The notes beneath the pieces are model-generated. The model had not been told where the DNA came from, did not search any database, and was given only the letters and a program-made list of their open reading frames with translations. From Thermotoga sp. Mc24 (lineage in GTDB: Bacteria; Thermotogota; Thermotogae; Thermotogales; Thermotogaceae), in contig NZ_JSFH01000012.1 of NCBI RefSeq assembly GCF_000784835.1, positions 186,001 through 250,000 of the forward strand: a DNA stretch of 64,000 nt, read 5' to 3'. The position numbers were made by a program, and so were the translations under genes. Positions within the stretch are counted from its first letter, which is position 1. Every line of letters begins with the position of its first letter. Of the stretch, positions 32,419-41,274 are shown piece by piece.

Positions 32419-33540
32419 ATCTCTGACAGCGGTATAAACGTTCAGATGAACCTTCATATCGAAGGCTTCTGGAACGATGCGTTCTGGTTCTGGTTTGCAT
32501 GAACGAGCGATGGCTTCCACGGCGGAGAGAAGCATATTCTTTGTGATCTTAGATCTTTTCTCCACAGCTCCTTTCATAATACCGGGAAAAGCGAGGAGGT
32601 TGTTCACCTGGTTTGGATGATCTGACCTTCCCGTCGCCACGATGAAGGCACCCGCTTCCCTCGCGAGTTTTGGATCTATCTCAGGTACTGGATTTGCGAG
32701 GGCGAATATCACAGGTTTTCTGTTCATTTTCTCTATCCACGCTGGTTTCAGAATGTTTCCCCTCGAAACACCTATGAAGAAATCAGCGCCTTCTAGGGCT
32801 GTTTCAAGATCACCTGACAATCCTTCTGAATTGGTGATGCGTGCGATTTCGAGGTGATACTCGTTCAAACAGGTCTCTGGGTTTCTTTCGTTGAGGATGC
32901 CGTTTTTATCGACAGGTACAACGTTTTTCACACCAAGATCGAGCAAAAACTTCACGATGTTGTAGCCGGCGGCTCCTATACCGTTCACAACCACCTTTAC
33001 TTCTTCGATCTTCTTCCCCGTGAGTTTCAACGCGTTGAGAAAAGCTGCAGAAACCACCACTGCAGTTCCCTGCTGGTCATCGTGGAAGACGGGTATGTTC
33101 ATCTCTTCCGAAAGACGCTGAAGGATTCTGAAACACTTCGGCGCTCCTATGTCTTCAAGATTTATTCCACCAAAGCTCGGCTCAAGACTCCTAACGATAG
33201 AGATTATTTTTTCCTCGTCAGATTCGGAAAGACAGATGGGAAAGGCGTCGAGATCGGCGAAGGCTTTGAAAAGAAAGGCTTTTCCTTCCATCACTGGAAG
33301 GGCACCGTAAGGTCCAATATCACCGAGTCCCAGAACGGCGCTTCCATCCGAAACAACGGCAACCATGTTCCATCTCGAGGTGTAAATGTAGGTCTTTTCT
33401 GGGTTCTCAGCGCAGATTTTGGCAACGTCCGCGACACCGGGTGTGTAGAGCAGAGATAGCATCTCCCTGTCAACCTTTTCGACAGGAAGGATAGTTCTTA
33501 TCTTTCCCTTCAGAAATCTGTGTATCTCGAGCGCATCCAT
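32410..33540 (-). CDS. Malic enzyme (NAD(P)-dependent)
   Basis: A 376-residue short-form malic enzyme: malate to pyruvate and CO2. SLLYTPGVADVAKICAENP, the catalytic VVSDGSAVLGLGDIG, FHDDQQGTAVVVSAAFLNAL and NGIGAAGYNIVKFLLDLG (nucleotide-binding) are all clear, with FALANPVPEIDP near the end. ATG 33540 has good spacing to GGGAG; a GTG at 33549 overlaps the fumarase stop. It follows the two fumarase genes, so fumarate can be taken to pyruvate. Confidence 0.94.
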   Translation of the reverse strand: MDALEIHRFLKGKIRTILPVEKVDREMLSLLYTPGVADVAKICAENPEKTYIYTSRWNMVAVVSDGSAVLGLGDIGPYGALPVMEGKAFLFKAFADLDAFPICLSESDEEKIISIVRSLEPSFGGINLEDIGAPKCFRILQRLSEEMNIPVFHDDQQGTAVVVSAAFLNALKLTGKKIEEVKVVVNGIGAAGYNIVKFLLDLGVKNVVPVDKNGILNERNPETCLNEYHLEIARITNSEGLSGDLETALEGADFFIGVSRGNILKPAWIEKMNRKPVIFALANPVPEIDPKLAREAGAFIVATGRSDHPNQVNNLLAFPGIMKGAVEKRSKITKNMLLSAVEAIARSCKPEPERIVPEAFDMKVHLNVYTAVRDST

Positions 33541-33545
33541 ATCTC

Positions 33546-34040
33546 TCACTCCCTGAAAATCGTGTTCCCGCTGCTGTCGATCGCCACAATAAGGGGAAAG
33601 TCCTCCACTTCTATTTCATAGACCGCTTCGGGCCCGAGGTCTTCAAAGGCCAAAACTCTCGACTTTTTCACCCTCTTCGAGAGGGCAGCGGCTGTGCCGC
33701 TTGGTGTAACAAAATAAACCCTCTTCCATTTTCTGCAGGCCTCTATCGCCTTTTTTGAACGCTTTCCCTTCCCTATCGTTGCGGTGACCCCAAGATCGAA
33801 GAGCATCTCCAGGTAATCATCCATTCGAGCACTCGTGGTGGGTCCTATGGCACCCACAGGCTTTCCGGATGGTGTTTTGGCAGGGCCCGCGTAAAAGACA
33901 ATTTGCCCCCTGAGATCCACCGGTGGTTCTTCTCCTCTATCGACGATCTCTTTCAAACGTCTTTGAGCTTGATCTCTCATCACGATGAGCTTACCGGAGT
34001 AACGAATTTCCTGACCGGCTTTCAGATCTTCAATTCTCAA
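33546..34040 (-). CDS. Fumarase class I, beta (C-terminal) subunit
   Basis: A 164-residue subunit corresponding to the C-terminal domain of class I Fe-S hydro-lyases. VFYAGPAKTPSGKPVGAIGPTTSARMD is the diagnostic region, GKGKRSKKAIEACR follows. With the alpha subunit it forms an oxygen-sensitive fumarase (or L(+)-tartrate dehydratase-like enzyme, which has the same make-up). It overlaps the alpha gene by 11 bases. Confidence 0.92.
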   Translation of the reverse strand: MRIEDLKAGQEIRYSGKLIVMRDQAQRRLKEIVDRGEEPPVDLRGQIVFYAGPAKTPSGKPVGAIGPTTSARMDDYLEMLFDLGVTATIGKGKRSKKAIEACRKWKRVYFVTPSGTAAALSKRVKKSRVLAFEDLGPEAVYEIEVEDFPLIVAIDSSGNTIFRE

Positions 34041-34848
34041 AAGTCACTTTCCCCCTTCTGCAGAGGTAACAATCCACCGAAACGGCAACCGGCAGGGTGG
34101 CGATGTGGGTCGGAAAATGTTCTATGTGAACGGAGTAAACGGTGATACCCTTTCCGAGACCTTGAAAGCCTATTACGAGAAAGTTGAGTTCCTCTTCGAG
34201 TTCCTTCTCGAGTTCTGCGTATTTTGGATCTTTGTTCCTCTCCTCGAAGCTCTTCGTAAGCGCTAACTTCGAAAGGAGAAGAGCCTTATCGGCTGTTCCT
34301 CCGATCCCGATACCCACGTGGAGCGGTGGGCAGGCCTTTGCTCCGTGTGCTTTGATGTGCTCGATAACGAATTCTTTGACTTTCTCCACATCTGAGGTGG
34401 GAGTCATCATACGAAGAACCGTGAGATTTTCACTGCCTCCACCTTTCACCAGAAATCTGATCTCAAGGGATTTTCCCTTCACCTGGAAGATGTGGACGAT
34501 TGCGGGAGTGTTCGTTCCAGTGTTGATTCTTTCAAAGAGTGGATCGGTGACGATCGAATAACGAAAAGGATACTCGCTGTACACCTCTCCAACGGCCCTG
34601 TTCAGGGTTTCCTCAATAGGTTCTTCCAGTTTCACCTCGTGACCCATGAAAACGAAGAATTCCACTATTCCTGTGTCCTGACAGAGTGGAAGTTTTTCCT
34701 CTTTGGAAACGCGGCAGTTTTCCTTTATTATATCTGAAAAGGGACCTTCGTACCGCTCGATGATTTCTTCTACTTCTGGATTGATCTTTATGTTGGCTTC
34801 GATGATGGCTCTCTTGATCTTTTCGGAAATAACGTGTTTGTTTATCAA
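34030..34848 (-). CDS. Fumarase class I, alpha (N-terminal) subunit
   Basis: A 272-residue 4Fe-4S subunit that interconverts fumarate and malate. The cluster cysteines are visible in PLCQDTGIVEF, KACPPLHVGIGIGG and DCYLCRRGKV. KGGGSENLTVLRMM is the family's substrate region. The start is TTG 34848 behind GAGGTGAAG. Tartrate dehydratase alpha is the alternative, but malic enzyme next door favours fumarase. Confidence 0.92.
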   Translation of the reverse strand: MINKHVISEKIKRAIIEANIKINPEVEEIIERYEGPFSDIIKENCRVSKEEKLPLCQDTGIVEFFVFMGHEVKLEEPIEETLNRAVGEVYSEYPFRYSIVTDPLFERINTGTNTPAIVHIFQVKGKSLEIRFLVKGGGSENLTVLRMMTPTSDVEKVKEFVIEHIKAHGAKACPPLHVGIGIGGTADKALLLSKLALTKSFEERNKDPKYAELEKELEEELNFLVIGFQGLGKGITVYSVHIEHFPTHIATLPVAVSVDCYLCRRGKVTFEN

Positions 34849-34868
34849 AGCTCTTCACCTCAAGAGAG

Positions 34869-34874
34869 ATTATA
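34869..34874 (-). promoter_or_regulatory. -10 of the fumarase/malic enzyme operon
   Basis: On the minus strand TATAAT ends 20 bases before the TTG start of the fumarase alpha gene, within the 45-base gap to the divergent trpB2. Its -35 would fall in the trpB2 start region and is not recognisable. Confidence 0.45.
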
Positions 34875-34893
34875 TCACTGAAGGAGGGGGAAT

Positions 34894-36162
34894 ATGAGAA
34901 TTGTTGTGAATTTGAAACCTGAGGAAATCCCAAAGCACTGGTACAACGTACTCGCAGATCTTCCGTTCAAACTCGATCCGCCGCTGGACCCCGAAACGAA
35001 ACAACCCATTTCACCCGAGAAGCTCTCTGTTATCTTCCCCATGAGTTTGATCGAACAGGAGGTCTCAGAAGAGCGTTTCATCGAAATACCCGAGCCCGTT
35101 CTGAAAGAATACGCCGTTTACAGACCCACTCCCCTCATCAGAGCCACTTTCTTAGAAGAGTACCTCCAGACTCCGGCGAGGATCTACTACAAGTACGAAG
35201 GAGTGAGCCCCACTGGAAGCCACAAGCCGAACACAGCCATCGCCCAGGCCTACTACAACAAGATAGAAGGGGTCAAAAGGCTCGTCACAGAAACGGGGGC
35301 GGGACAATGGGGTAGCGCTCTCTCATATGCCGGCGCCAAGTTCGGATTGGAAGTAAAAGTGTTCATGGTGAAGATCAGCTACCAGCAAAAACCGATGAGA
35401 AAATACATGATGAACCTCTTCGGAGGAAAGGTAACTCCAAGCCCCAGTGAAGAAACGAACTTCGGAAAGAAGATCCTGAGTGAAGATCCAGACAATCCAG
35501 GTAGTCTTGGCATCGCCATCAGTGAGGCACTGGAAGTGGCCGTGTCTGATCCGAACACGAAGTACTCCCTCGGAAGCGTATTGAATCATGTTCTGCTCCA
35601 CCAGACGGTTATAGGCCTCGAGATCAAGAAACAGCTCGAACTCATAGGTGAAAAACCAGACATCTTACTGGGATGTCACGGAGGAGGCTCGAATTTTGGA
35701 GGAACGATACTTCCCTTCGTTCCAGACAAACTTTCCGGAAGGGATATCAGGTTCGTCGCCTGCGAGCCTGCCGCGTGTCCATCCCTGACGAAAGGGAATT
35801 ACGATTACGATTTCGGAGACACCGCGGGACTCACACCTCTGCTGAAAATGTACACCCTTGGAAAGGACTTCATTCCTCCGAAGATACACGCGGGAGGTCT
35901 CAGATACCACGGCTCCGCTCCGATAATCGCAAGACTTGTGAAAGAAGGGCTCGTGGAGGCACAGGCTTTCGATCAGGACGAAACGTTCGAGGCAGCGAAG
36001 ACATTCGCAAAGCTTGAAGGGATAATTCCCGCTCCGGAATCCGCCCATGCCATTGCAGGAGCTATAAGAGAAGCAAAGAAAGCGAAAGAAGAAGGAAAAG
36101 AACGTGTGATAGTATTCACTCTGAGCGGCCACGGTCTGCTCGATCTCACAGCGTACGTGTGA
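34894..36162 (+). CDS. Tryptophan synthase beta-like protein (TrpB2)
   Basis: A 422-residue PLP enzyme of the TrpB2 group. [38 protein letters not shown] (PLP lysine in SHKPN), [16 protein letters not shown] and [11 protein letters not shown] are present. TrpB2 has an N-terminal extension and lacks good TrpA contacts; it condenses indole and serine and may salvage indole or dehydrate serine. No trpA or other trp gene is nearby. RBS GGAGGGGG. Divergent from fumarase. Confidence 0.92.
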   Translation: MRIVVNLKPEEIPKHWYNVLADLPFKLDPPLDPETKQPISPEKLSVIFPMSLIEQEVSEERFIEIPEPVLKEYAVYRPTPLIRATFLEEYLQTPARIYYKYEGVSPTGSHKPNTAIAQAYYNKIEGVKRLVTETGAGQWGSALSYAGAKFGLEVKVFMVKISYQQKPMRKYMMNLFGGKVTPSPSEETNFGKKILSEDPDNPGSLGIAISEALEVAVSDPNTKYSLGSVLNHVLLHQTVIGLEIKKQLELIGEKPDILLGCHGGGSNFGGTILPFVPDKLSGRDIRFVACEPAACPSLTKGNYDYDFGDTAGLTPLLKMYTLGKDFIPPKIHAGGLRYHGSAPIIARLVKEGLVEAQAFDQDETFEAAKTFAKLEGIIPAPESAHAIAGAIREAKKAKEEGKERVIVFTLSGHGLLDLTAYV

Positions 36163-36175
36163 GGAGGTAAAACAC

Positions 36176-37030
36176 GTGAAGAAGAAACTGCTGTTCTCCA
36201 TATGGTTGAACGCCATCATAACGCTCTCTGAAGTGGCCGGCGGCTTGATATCTGGGAGTCTCGCCCTTCTGGGCGACTCCCTTCATAACTTTTCCGATAC
36301 CATGAGTCTTATTGGAAGTTTCATCGCGATGAAGATCAGCGAGAAACCGAAAAACAAAAAGTACACCTTCGGTTACAGAAGAAGCGAAATCATTGTGGCT
36401 TTCTTGAACTCCGTATCCATCTTCGTTGTTTCAACACTCGTTGTCATCGAAGCGGTGAAAAGATTGGGGAACCCCGCCACCGTTCACACGTCGGTGCTTC
36501 TCCTCGTCTCCTCGATAGGTCTCGCTGCCAACTTCTTTTCCGTCATCCTTCTTCACACCCACAGCAAAGAAAGTATGAACGTTCGATCCGCGTACCTGCA
36601 CCTCATAGCGGACACCCTGTCCTCGATCCTTGTGGTTCTTGGGGCTGTTTTCATGAGGGTCTGGAAAATATACTGGCTCGACCCTGTTCTCGCCTTCGTT
36701 ATAGCCTTATACATGTTCAAAGAGGCTTATGAAATAGTGAAAGAGTCCTTTGAGATCCTCATGGAAGCTTCACCGAACCTGGACTTTGAGAAAATAAAGG
36801 AGGAAATTGAAAAAATAGAAGGTGTGAGGAACGCCCACCATTTTCACGCCTGGAGAGTGGGAGAGAAAGAAATCCACTTCGAGTGTCACGTTGAAGTGGA
36901 CAACATGGAACTGAAAGACGCCCAGAAGATCATAGACGAAATAGAAAAAAGATTGAAAAAATACGGGATAACCCACACCACCGTTCAGCTCGAATGTGAA
37001 AGGTGCAGCAAAGAGATGATCTGCAGTTAG
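36176..37030 (+). CDS. Cation diffusion facilitator (Zn/Fe/Mn efflux)
   Basis: A 284-residue CDF transporter with about six helices and a C-terminal cytoplasmic domain. Metal site residues appear as ALLGDSLHNFSD in helix 2 and HLIADTLSS (HxxxD) in helix 5; HHFHAWRVGEKEIHFECHVEVD lies in the C-terminal metal-sensing domain, and a cysteine cluster (CERCSKEMIC) ends the protein. The HxxxD pair suggests zinc or similar. GTG 36176 follows GAGGAGGTAA. It ends in a TTAG shared with the convergent ATPase gene. Confidence 0.9.
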   Translation: MKKKLLFSIWLNAIITLSEVAGGLISGSLALLGDSLHNFSDTMSLIGSFIAMKISEKPKNKKYTFGYRRSEIIVAFLNSVSIFVVSTLVVIEAVKRLGNPATVHTSVLLLVSSIGLAANFFSVILLHTHSKESMNVRSAYLHLIADTLSSILVVLGAVFMRVWKIYWLDPVLAFVIALYMFKEAYEIVKESFEILMEASPNLDFEKIKEEIEKIEGVRNAHHFHAWRVGEKEIHFECHVEVDNMELKDAQKIIDEIEKRLKKYGITHTTVQLECERCSKEMICS

Positions 37031-39303
37031 AGTTTCAAAACGGGTTCTTCTTTCAAAAGCCTCCTGTCGCTGGTGAATAGTACAACCTGTCTGGTCTTGG
37101 ACACCTCTTTCAGTTCCTGCCAGAGTAGGTCTATCTTCTCATCGTCCAGATCGACAAAAGTGTTGTCCACAACAAGGGGGCTCTCAACCTCCAGAACACG
37201 ACTTATAAACCTCTTCATCTGAAAACTCAGGAGTTTCAAAGCGGAGGTGTTCAACACATCGACAACCTTTTTTTCTTCGGGAACGTTGATCGTCACCATC
37301 AGATCCGGAGAAACCTTGAAAACCTGATTTTCCTTGAAGAACCTTCTGTAAACATCCGTCAACTCTACTGCCAGATCCCTTGTGTAACCCCTCAACAGTT
37401 CCTCGTGTTCTTTTTTGATCCGATCCTTAAACTCGGGAATGTAACCAATGGCCCGCTCAAAAATCTCGAGTTCAACCTTCTTCCTGAAAAGCGCTTCCAG
37501 AACATCGAAAGGTTCTTCGAGAGGTGAAACCACGAGTTTCTCCAGTTCACTTTCTATCTGTTCCACTTCTCTTTTGAGTTCTTCTATTCTCGCGTTTGAT
37601 CTGCTCGATTCTATCTCTTCTTTTTCTTTCATGAGGTTAGCGATTTCTTTTTCCAGTGAATCTCTGGTTTTCCTCAGATTTGCACGTCTTTCCAGAAGGT
37701 CTCTCAACACCTTCAATTCATCTTCGCTGTCGACTCCTATTTCCTTCAGCGTGTTTTTCAGTACTTCTTCCTGCTCTCTGGAGTACTCCTGCAGTTCTTC
37801 CAGATTCTTTTTCTTGGCAGATAGAGAAGCCTCAACGGAGCTTTTCAAAATCAGAAGTTCTCTCATCTGTTCTTCCACGTTTTCAACCGCCTTTCGTGGT
37901 TCACTTCCGTACTTCGAAAGAAACGGTATTCTTTCGAAGACCTTCTTCACGATCTGATCCCTCAAAAATTTTTCGAGTTCTTCGATGTTATCAACACCTG
38001 CGGTTTCCTTCAGCTTGCTCACGATCTGGTTCTTTCTCTCGATCAACGACCTCTTTTGCGTCGAAAGATTCATGAGCTCACTTTCAAGTTCAAACAATTT
38101 CCTTCTCAACCTGTAATAGTTCCACATGGAAATCGCAGAGGCACCTGTTCCTGCCAGTGTCAGATAGAAGAACAGGTATCCCGACTTGAGAAAGGCAAAG
38201 ATGATGGAAACCAGTGCAAAGGTCAGGAAAACGGCAACAAAAATCCTGAAAATAGAAAGTGTTTTGTCGAAGCGCTTCATGTCGTCACCTGTATTTTCGA
38301 TCTTTGCCTGAGTTTCTTCGAGTTTTTCATCTATTTCCCTGAGAGGCTCTCTGAGATGACCTATTATCTCGTTCAGCTTTGCTTTCTGTTCGTTTTCCAC
38401 CAGTTCTATCTGTAACTTCATGTTCTCCAACTTGAGTTTCAGTTCCTCAAGACTGCTGACGGAGAAGTCTTTCATGATCGTCTTCAGTCTTTCTTCCGTA
38501 TCTTTCGATTTTTCCTCGAGTGATTCTATCTCTTTTTCCAGTTCTTTACCGCGCTCTCTCAAATAATCCAGTTTCTGGGCAATCTCGATCGCTTCACGAA
38601 CTTTTTCTTCGGAAACCGCTGTTTTCCTTTCGATCTCCTCGAGTTCTTTTTCAACACGGAGAAGCTCCGCTTTCATCTCATTGATTCTGGCTTCGATAGA
38701 AGACAATCTCTCAGATTTTTCACTCTCGAATCTATTGATCTCTTCCTCCAGAAGTCTTCTCTTCTCCTGAAGATCCCGCGAAAGCTCTTTCTTTCTCTTC
38801 AAAACCAGAAGGAGCGATCGCCTTTTTTCTTTCCAGGCCTCAACTCTCTCTTTCAGGTTTGAGATCTCAGCCTCCAGTTCTTTTGTCTTCTTCATCAAGA
38901 CAGAGAAATCCTCGTTCAATATCCTTTCAAGTTCCACTGCTTCGGGTCTGTTTCTGTAGCTTTCCATAAGGAAGGAAGCGACCTTTTTCGAACCGTTGAG
39001 GGTGTTGTCCACTCCCTCCGATATGAAAGAAGTGAAGGAAAACAGTTCGGGATCCAGTCTTCCCTGACCGAATTCCACCCTTCCCTCACTCGTCTCGAGA
39101 TATCCCCCAAACCTGTTCGAAAACCATGGCCTGTAGTTCTCAAGTTCGGGAAGCTCTCCCGTGAGGCAGTATCTTATAAAATTCGCAAGGGTGGTTTTTC
39201 CAGCTGCGTTCCCTCCGAAGATGATGTTCAACCCGCTTTTCAGGGGGAAAGAAAAATTCTCGAATTTTCCAAACCCTTCAACGTGTACACGCTCTATTTT
39301 CAT
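37027..39303 (-). CDS. YhaN-like AAA ATPase with coiled coils and two membrane helices
   Basis: A 758-residue SMC/RecN/YhaN-type ATPase. Walker A GGNAAGKTTL is near residue 31-40; coiled coils of ~150-200 residues follow on each side of a hydrophobic hairpin (about 350-395, two membrane helices); the C-terminal lobe holds LKLLSFQMKRFI in place of the usual LSxG signature, Walker B SPLVVDNTFVDLDDE and the FTSDRR switch region. Membrane helices in the middle are typical of the YhaN group. Bacillus YhaN works near a YhaO-type nuclease, but none is here. Role unknown, possibly DNA ends or envelope. The ATG overlaps the stop of the 194-residue gene. Confidence 0.82.
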   Translation of the reverse strand: MKIERVHVEGFGKFENFSFPLKSGLNIIFGGNAAGKTTLANFIRYCLTGELPELENYRPWFSNRFGGYLETSEGRVEFGQGRLDPELFSFTSFISEGVDNTLNGSKKVASFLMESYRNRPEAVELERILNEDFSVLMKKTKELEAEISNLKERVEAWKEKRRSLLLVLKRKKELSRDLQEKRRLLEEEINRFESEKSERLSSIEARINEMKAELLRVEKELEEIERKTAVSEEKVREAIEIAQKLDYLRERGKELEKEIESLEEKSKDTEERLKTIMKDFSVSSLEELKLKLENMKLQIELVENEQKAKLNEIIGHLREPLREIDEKLEETQAKIENTGDDMKRFDKTLSIFRIFVAVFLTFALVSIIFAFLKSGYLFFYLTLAGTGASAISMWNYYRLRRKLFELESELMNLSTQKRSLIERKNQIVSKLKETAGVDNIEELEKFLRDQIVKKVFERIPFLSKYGSEPRKAVENVEEQMRELLILKSSVEASLSAKKKNLEELQEYSREQEEVLKNTLKEIGVDSEDELKVLRDLLERRANLRKTRDSLEKEIANLMKEKEEIESSRSNARIEELKREVEQIESELEKLVVSPLEEPFDVLEALFRKKVELEIFERAIGYIPEFKDRIKKEHEELLRGYTRDLAVELTDVYRRFFKENQVFKVSPDLMVTINVPEEKKVVDVLNTSALKLLSFQMKRFISRVLEVESPLVVDNTFVDLDDEKIDLLWQELKEVSKTRQVVLFTSDRRLLKEEPVLKL

Positions 39304-39884
39304 GTTTCATCCCCCGTTTCGATTTCTTCCAGCAGCAATGCATCAAGCTTTGGCCGGTTTTTCTTTTTCAAGATTTTACCAGTGAACTTTACGCTTCTTC
39401 TGTTCTTTATTCTCTCAACTTCCCTATCCCAGAAGATCCCTTTCAAAAGGGTAAAAGACTCCTCGGGAACTTCCATCAATTCGTCGAAAACGCTTATTTC
39501 TTCGAGCTTCACTTTGAAACCCGAAAGATCTATTCTTTCGAATTTTTCACCATCGTACACGAGGCATTCACATTTTTCAGAGAGGGGAGAAGACGTGAAC
39601 TCAGGGTAGGAAAAATCCAGCCTTCGTTCAACAGAAACATCGAGATAATCCACGATCTCATCCAGAACAATCGAATTCTGAGGAATATAGTCCTTTATGA
39701 ATTTTTCAGCGATGATAGGATCCACCTCTTCTGAAAAGAGGTTTATAAACACAAACACTCCTTCAAATGTCCTCAAGACGTGGTTCAAAAGTTCAAGTTT
39801 TGCGCTGTCCAGTTCTTTCCGAAAAAACAACCAGCCCCCCGGGTAGTCGAAAAACCTCAAATCTTTGATCAAAATGTACTTCAT
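39300..39884 (-). CDS. Unknown protein coupled to the YhaN-like ATPase
   Basis: A 194-residue soluble protein that I do not recognise. It has no signal peptide or membrane span, an early YPGGWLFFRKELD segment, an acidic middle and a basic region VKFTGKILKKKNRPK near the end. It is the first gene of a two-gene operon; its stop overlaps the ATPase start in ATGA. Strong RBS AAGGAGGGGTGA. The place suggests a partner or regulator of the ATPase; this is inference. Confidence 0.7.
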   Translation of the reverse strand: MKYILIKDLRFFDYPGGWLFFRKELDSAKLELLNHVLRTFEGVFVFINLFSEEVDPIIAEKFIKDYIPQNSIVLDEIVDYLDVSVERRLDFSYPEFTSSPLSEKCECLVYDGEKFERIDLSGFKVKLEEISVFDELMEVPEESFTLLKGIFWDREVERIKNRRSVKFTGKILKKKNRPKLDALLLEEIETGDET

Positions 39885-39918
39885 TTCACCCCTCCTTTTT
39901 CAAGGGTTTTTCAAGAAA

Positions 39919-39947
39919 ATTTAAGGCGTTCTTTTTGATCGTTTCAA
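39919..39947 (-). promoter_or_regulatory. Promoter of the YhaN-like operon
   Basis: On the minus strand TTGAAA (39947-39942), a 17-base spacer, then TTAAAT (39924-39919), a good sigma-70 match. It lies about 35 bases before the ATG at 39884. Confidence 0.6.
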
Positions 39948-39987
39948 GAGGATGTTACGGAGATCGGTTAAATTCTAACTTGCGTGT

Positions 39988-40015
39988 CCCTCATCCCCCC
40001 GATCCCCCCTGACCC
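39988..40015 (-). other. G-quadruplex motif
   Basis: The minus strand carries four G-tracts of 3, 6, 6 and 3 bases with loops TCA, ATC and ATGA (C-tracts 39988-39990, 39995-40000, 40004-40009, 40013-40015 on plus). It lies between the terminator-like hairpin at 40040 and the promoter at 39947, in non-coding DNA. Confidence 0.6.
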
Positions 40016-40039
40016 GATGAAGACAAGACACAAAGTATG

Positions 40040-40059
40040 GGAGGGACGAAAGTCCCTCC
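40040..40059 (-). terminator. Hairpin after the sigma-factor operon
   Basis: Perfect 8-bp stem GGAGGGAC / GTCCCTCC with a tetraloop, just past the stop of the 205-residue gene at 40068. An outer CACAA/TTGTG pairing may lengthen it. The T-rich tail on the minus strand is broken; the plus-strand tail is richer in T, but no plus-strand gene precedes it. Confidence 0.6.
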
Positions 40060-40067
40060 TTGTGTTT

Positions 40068-40685
40068 TTATTTAGGTATGTAAAGCTTCAAATCACGCTC
40101 GATGTTGTCTATTCTGGTTTGCTGCACCTGAACGATCTTCGTGGGATGGTAGGTTGTACCAACCCCGAAAACGAGCAGGAACACCCTGTTTGGAATCCCC
40201 ACTATTAAGGTGGCGTCTCGCGGTATTACAATATCGTATTCTGTGGAGATCTTCGGTTTTTTGTAGTAGAAGAACCTGTAAGGTGAAAGACCTGGCTTCA
40301 CATCCCTTGAAAAGAGTACTTCATTTCCGTCCTTGACGGTGATCCACACGGGATCGTTCCCTATGACGAAGATCCTCATGTATCCAGTCGTGGTATCGTC
40401 TTCGATCTCAGAAAATATCCTTTCAAAATCCACGCTGGCTTTTTCAAAGTATTCGTACGCAGTTATATAGCGACTGATAATGGAATTGGGTTTCAGAAGT
40501 TCCTCTACCACCTTCAGTCGTTCCTCGTAACTCTTCAGTGTAGATTGAAACTGTTTTTCCACTTCGTCCATCCTGGCTTCAAGCTTCTTCAAAAAATAGA
40601 AATTGAAAACAGACAGCACGAAGAAGAGTAAAATAGCGATGACTATCAAAGAAGCGAAAAACGTTACGAGACTGTCTTTTTTCAT
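40068..40685 (-). CDS. Membrane-anchored coiled-coil protein, unknown
   Basis: A 205-residue protein: one N-terminal membrane helix (about 7-32), a coiled coil to about 65, then a beta-rich domain of ~110 residues (YMRIFVIGNDPVWITVKDG onward). The topology suggests the C-terminal part is outside the cytoplasm. No family recognised. It is the last gene after the sigma factor, 6 bases downstream, so the two are likely cotranscribed; an anti-sigma-like role is conceivable from the place only, as no anti-sigma motif is seen. Confidence 0.7.
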   Translation of the reverse strand: MKKDSLVTFFASLIVIAILLFFVLSVFNFYFLKKLEARMDEVEKQFQSTLKSYEERLKVVEELLKPNSIISRYITAYEYFEKASVDFERIFSEIEDDTTTGYMRIFVIGNDPVWITVKDGNEVLFSRDVKPGLSPYRFFYYKKPKISTEYDIVIPRDATLIVGIPNRVFLLVFGVGTTYHPTKIVQVQQTRIDNIERDLKLYIPK

Positions 40686-40691
40686 CTTCGA

Positions 40692-41273
40692 TCACCCTAA
40701 TCCAGAAATCATTCTCTTCACCTTCTGAACCGTGTTGTCAACTTTCTTTGTGTTCACACCGAGCTCTTTCGCTATCTCGCTGTATGAGCATCCATCAAGC
40801 CATCTGAGAAAGATCTCTTTTTCTTTTTCATTCAATAGTTCAAGGACTGTTTCTAAAATTATGCCAGAAAATGCGCTTCTGGCAACATCGGTCTCGCTAT
40901 CGGGCACTTCAAAAGGTGCGTCATCTTCCTCTTTTTCCATACCATCCACGTTCACAGCGTCTGAGAGCATCCTGTTCTTCTTTCTGTTCAGATAAGTGAG
41001 AAAGGACTTTATCTCGGAGTCAACACTCCTCCATGCAAAAGACGTGAAAGAGCTTTTGGTTTTATCGTAATAGAAAATCGCCTTTATCAATCCCACAAGG
41101 CCGTTTTGAACTATATCTTCGTGTTCGGCCCAGCTCGCAAAATACTGGGAAGCGATCTTAACAACCATAGGGTAATACTTCTCAACAATGAGGTCGATGG
41201 CTTCTTTGAATCCTGCCTGCGCGTACTCAACGAGTTCTTCAACTCTCTTACTTCTCAGTCTGTATTTCAGCAT
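40692..41273 (-). CDS. RNA polymerase sigma-70 family factor (SigH-like)
   Basis: A 193-residue alternative sigma factor. Region 2 is clear (EDIVQNGLVGLIKAIFYYD, then TSFAWRSVDSEIKSFL, the -10 recognition helix area), and region 4 ends with an HTH (SYSEIAKELGVNTKKVDNTVQ). Regions 1 and most of 3 are missing, as in the SigH/ECF size class; the region 2 sequence is nearer to SigH than to ECF. The start ATG is one base after the stop of the permease gene, so it is transcribed with the peptide transporter. Confidence 0.88.
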   Translation of the reverse strand: MLKYRLRSKRVEELVEYAQAGFKEAIDLIVEKYYPMVVKIASQYFASWAEHEDIVQNGLVGLIKAIFYYDKTKSSFTSFAWRSVDSEIKSFLTYLNRKKNRMLSDAVNVDGMEKEEDDAPFEVPDSETDVARSAFSGIILETVLELLNEKEKEIFLRWLDGCSYSEIAKELGVNTKKVDNTVQKVKRMISGLG

Positions 41274-41274
41274 T

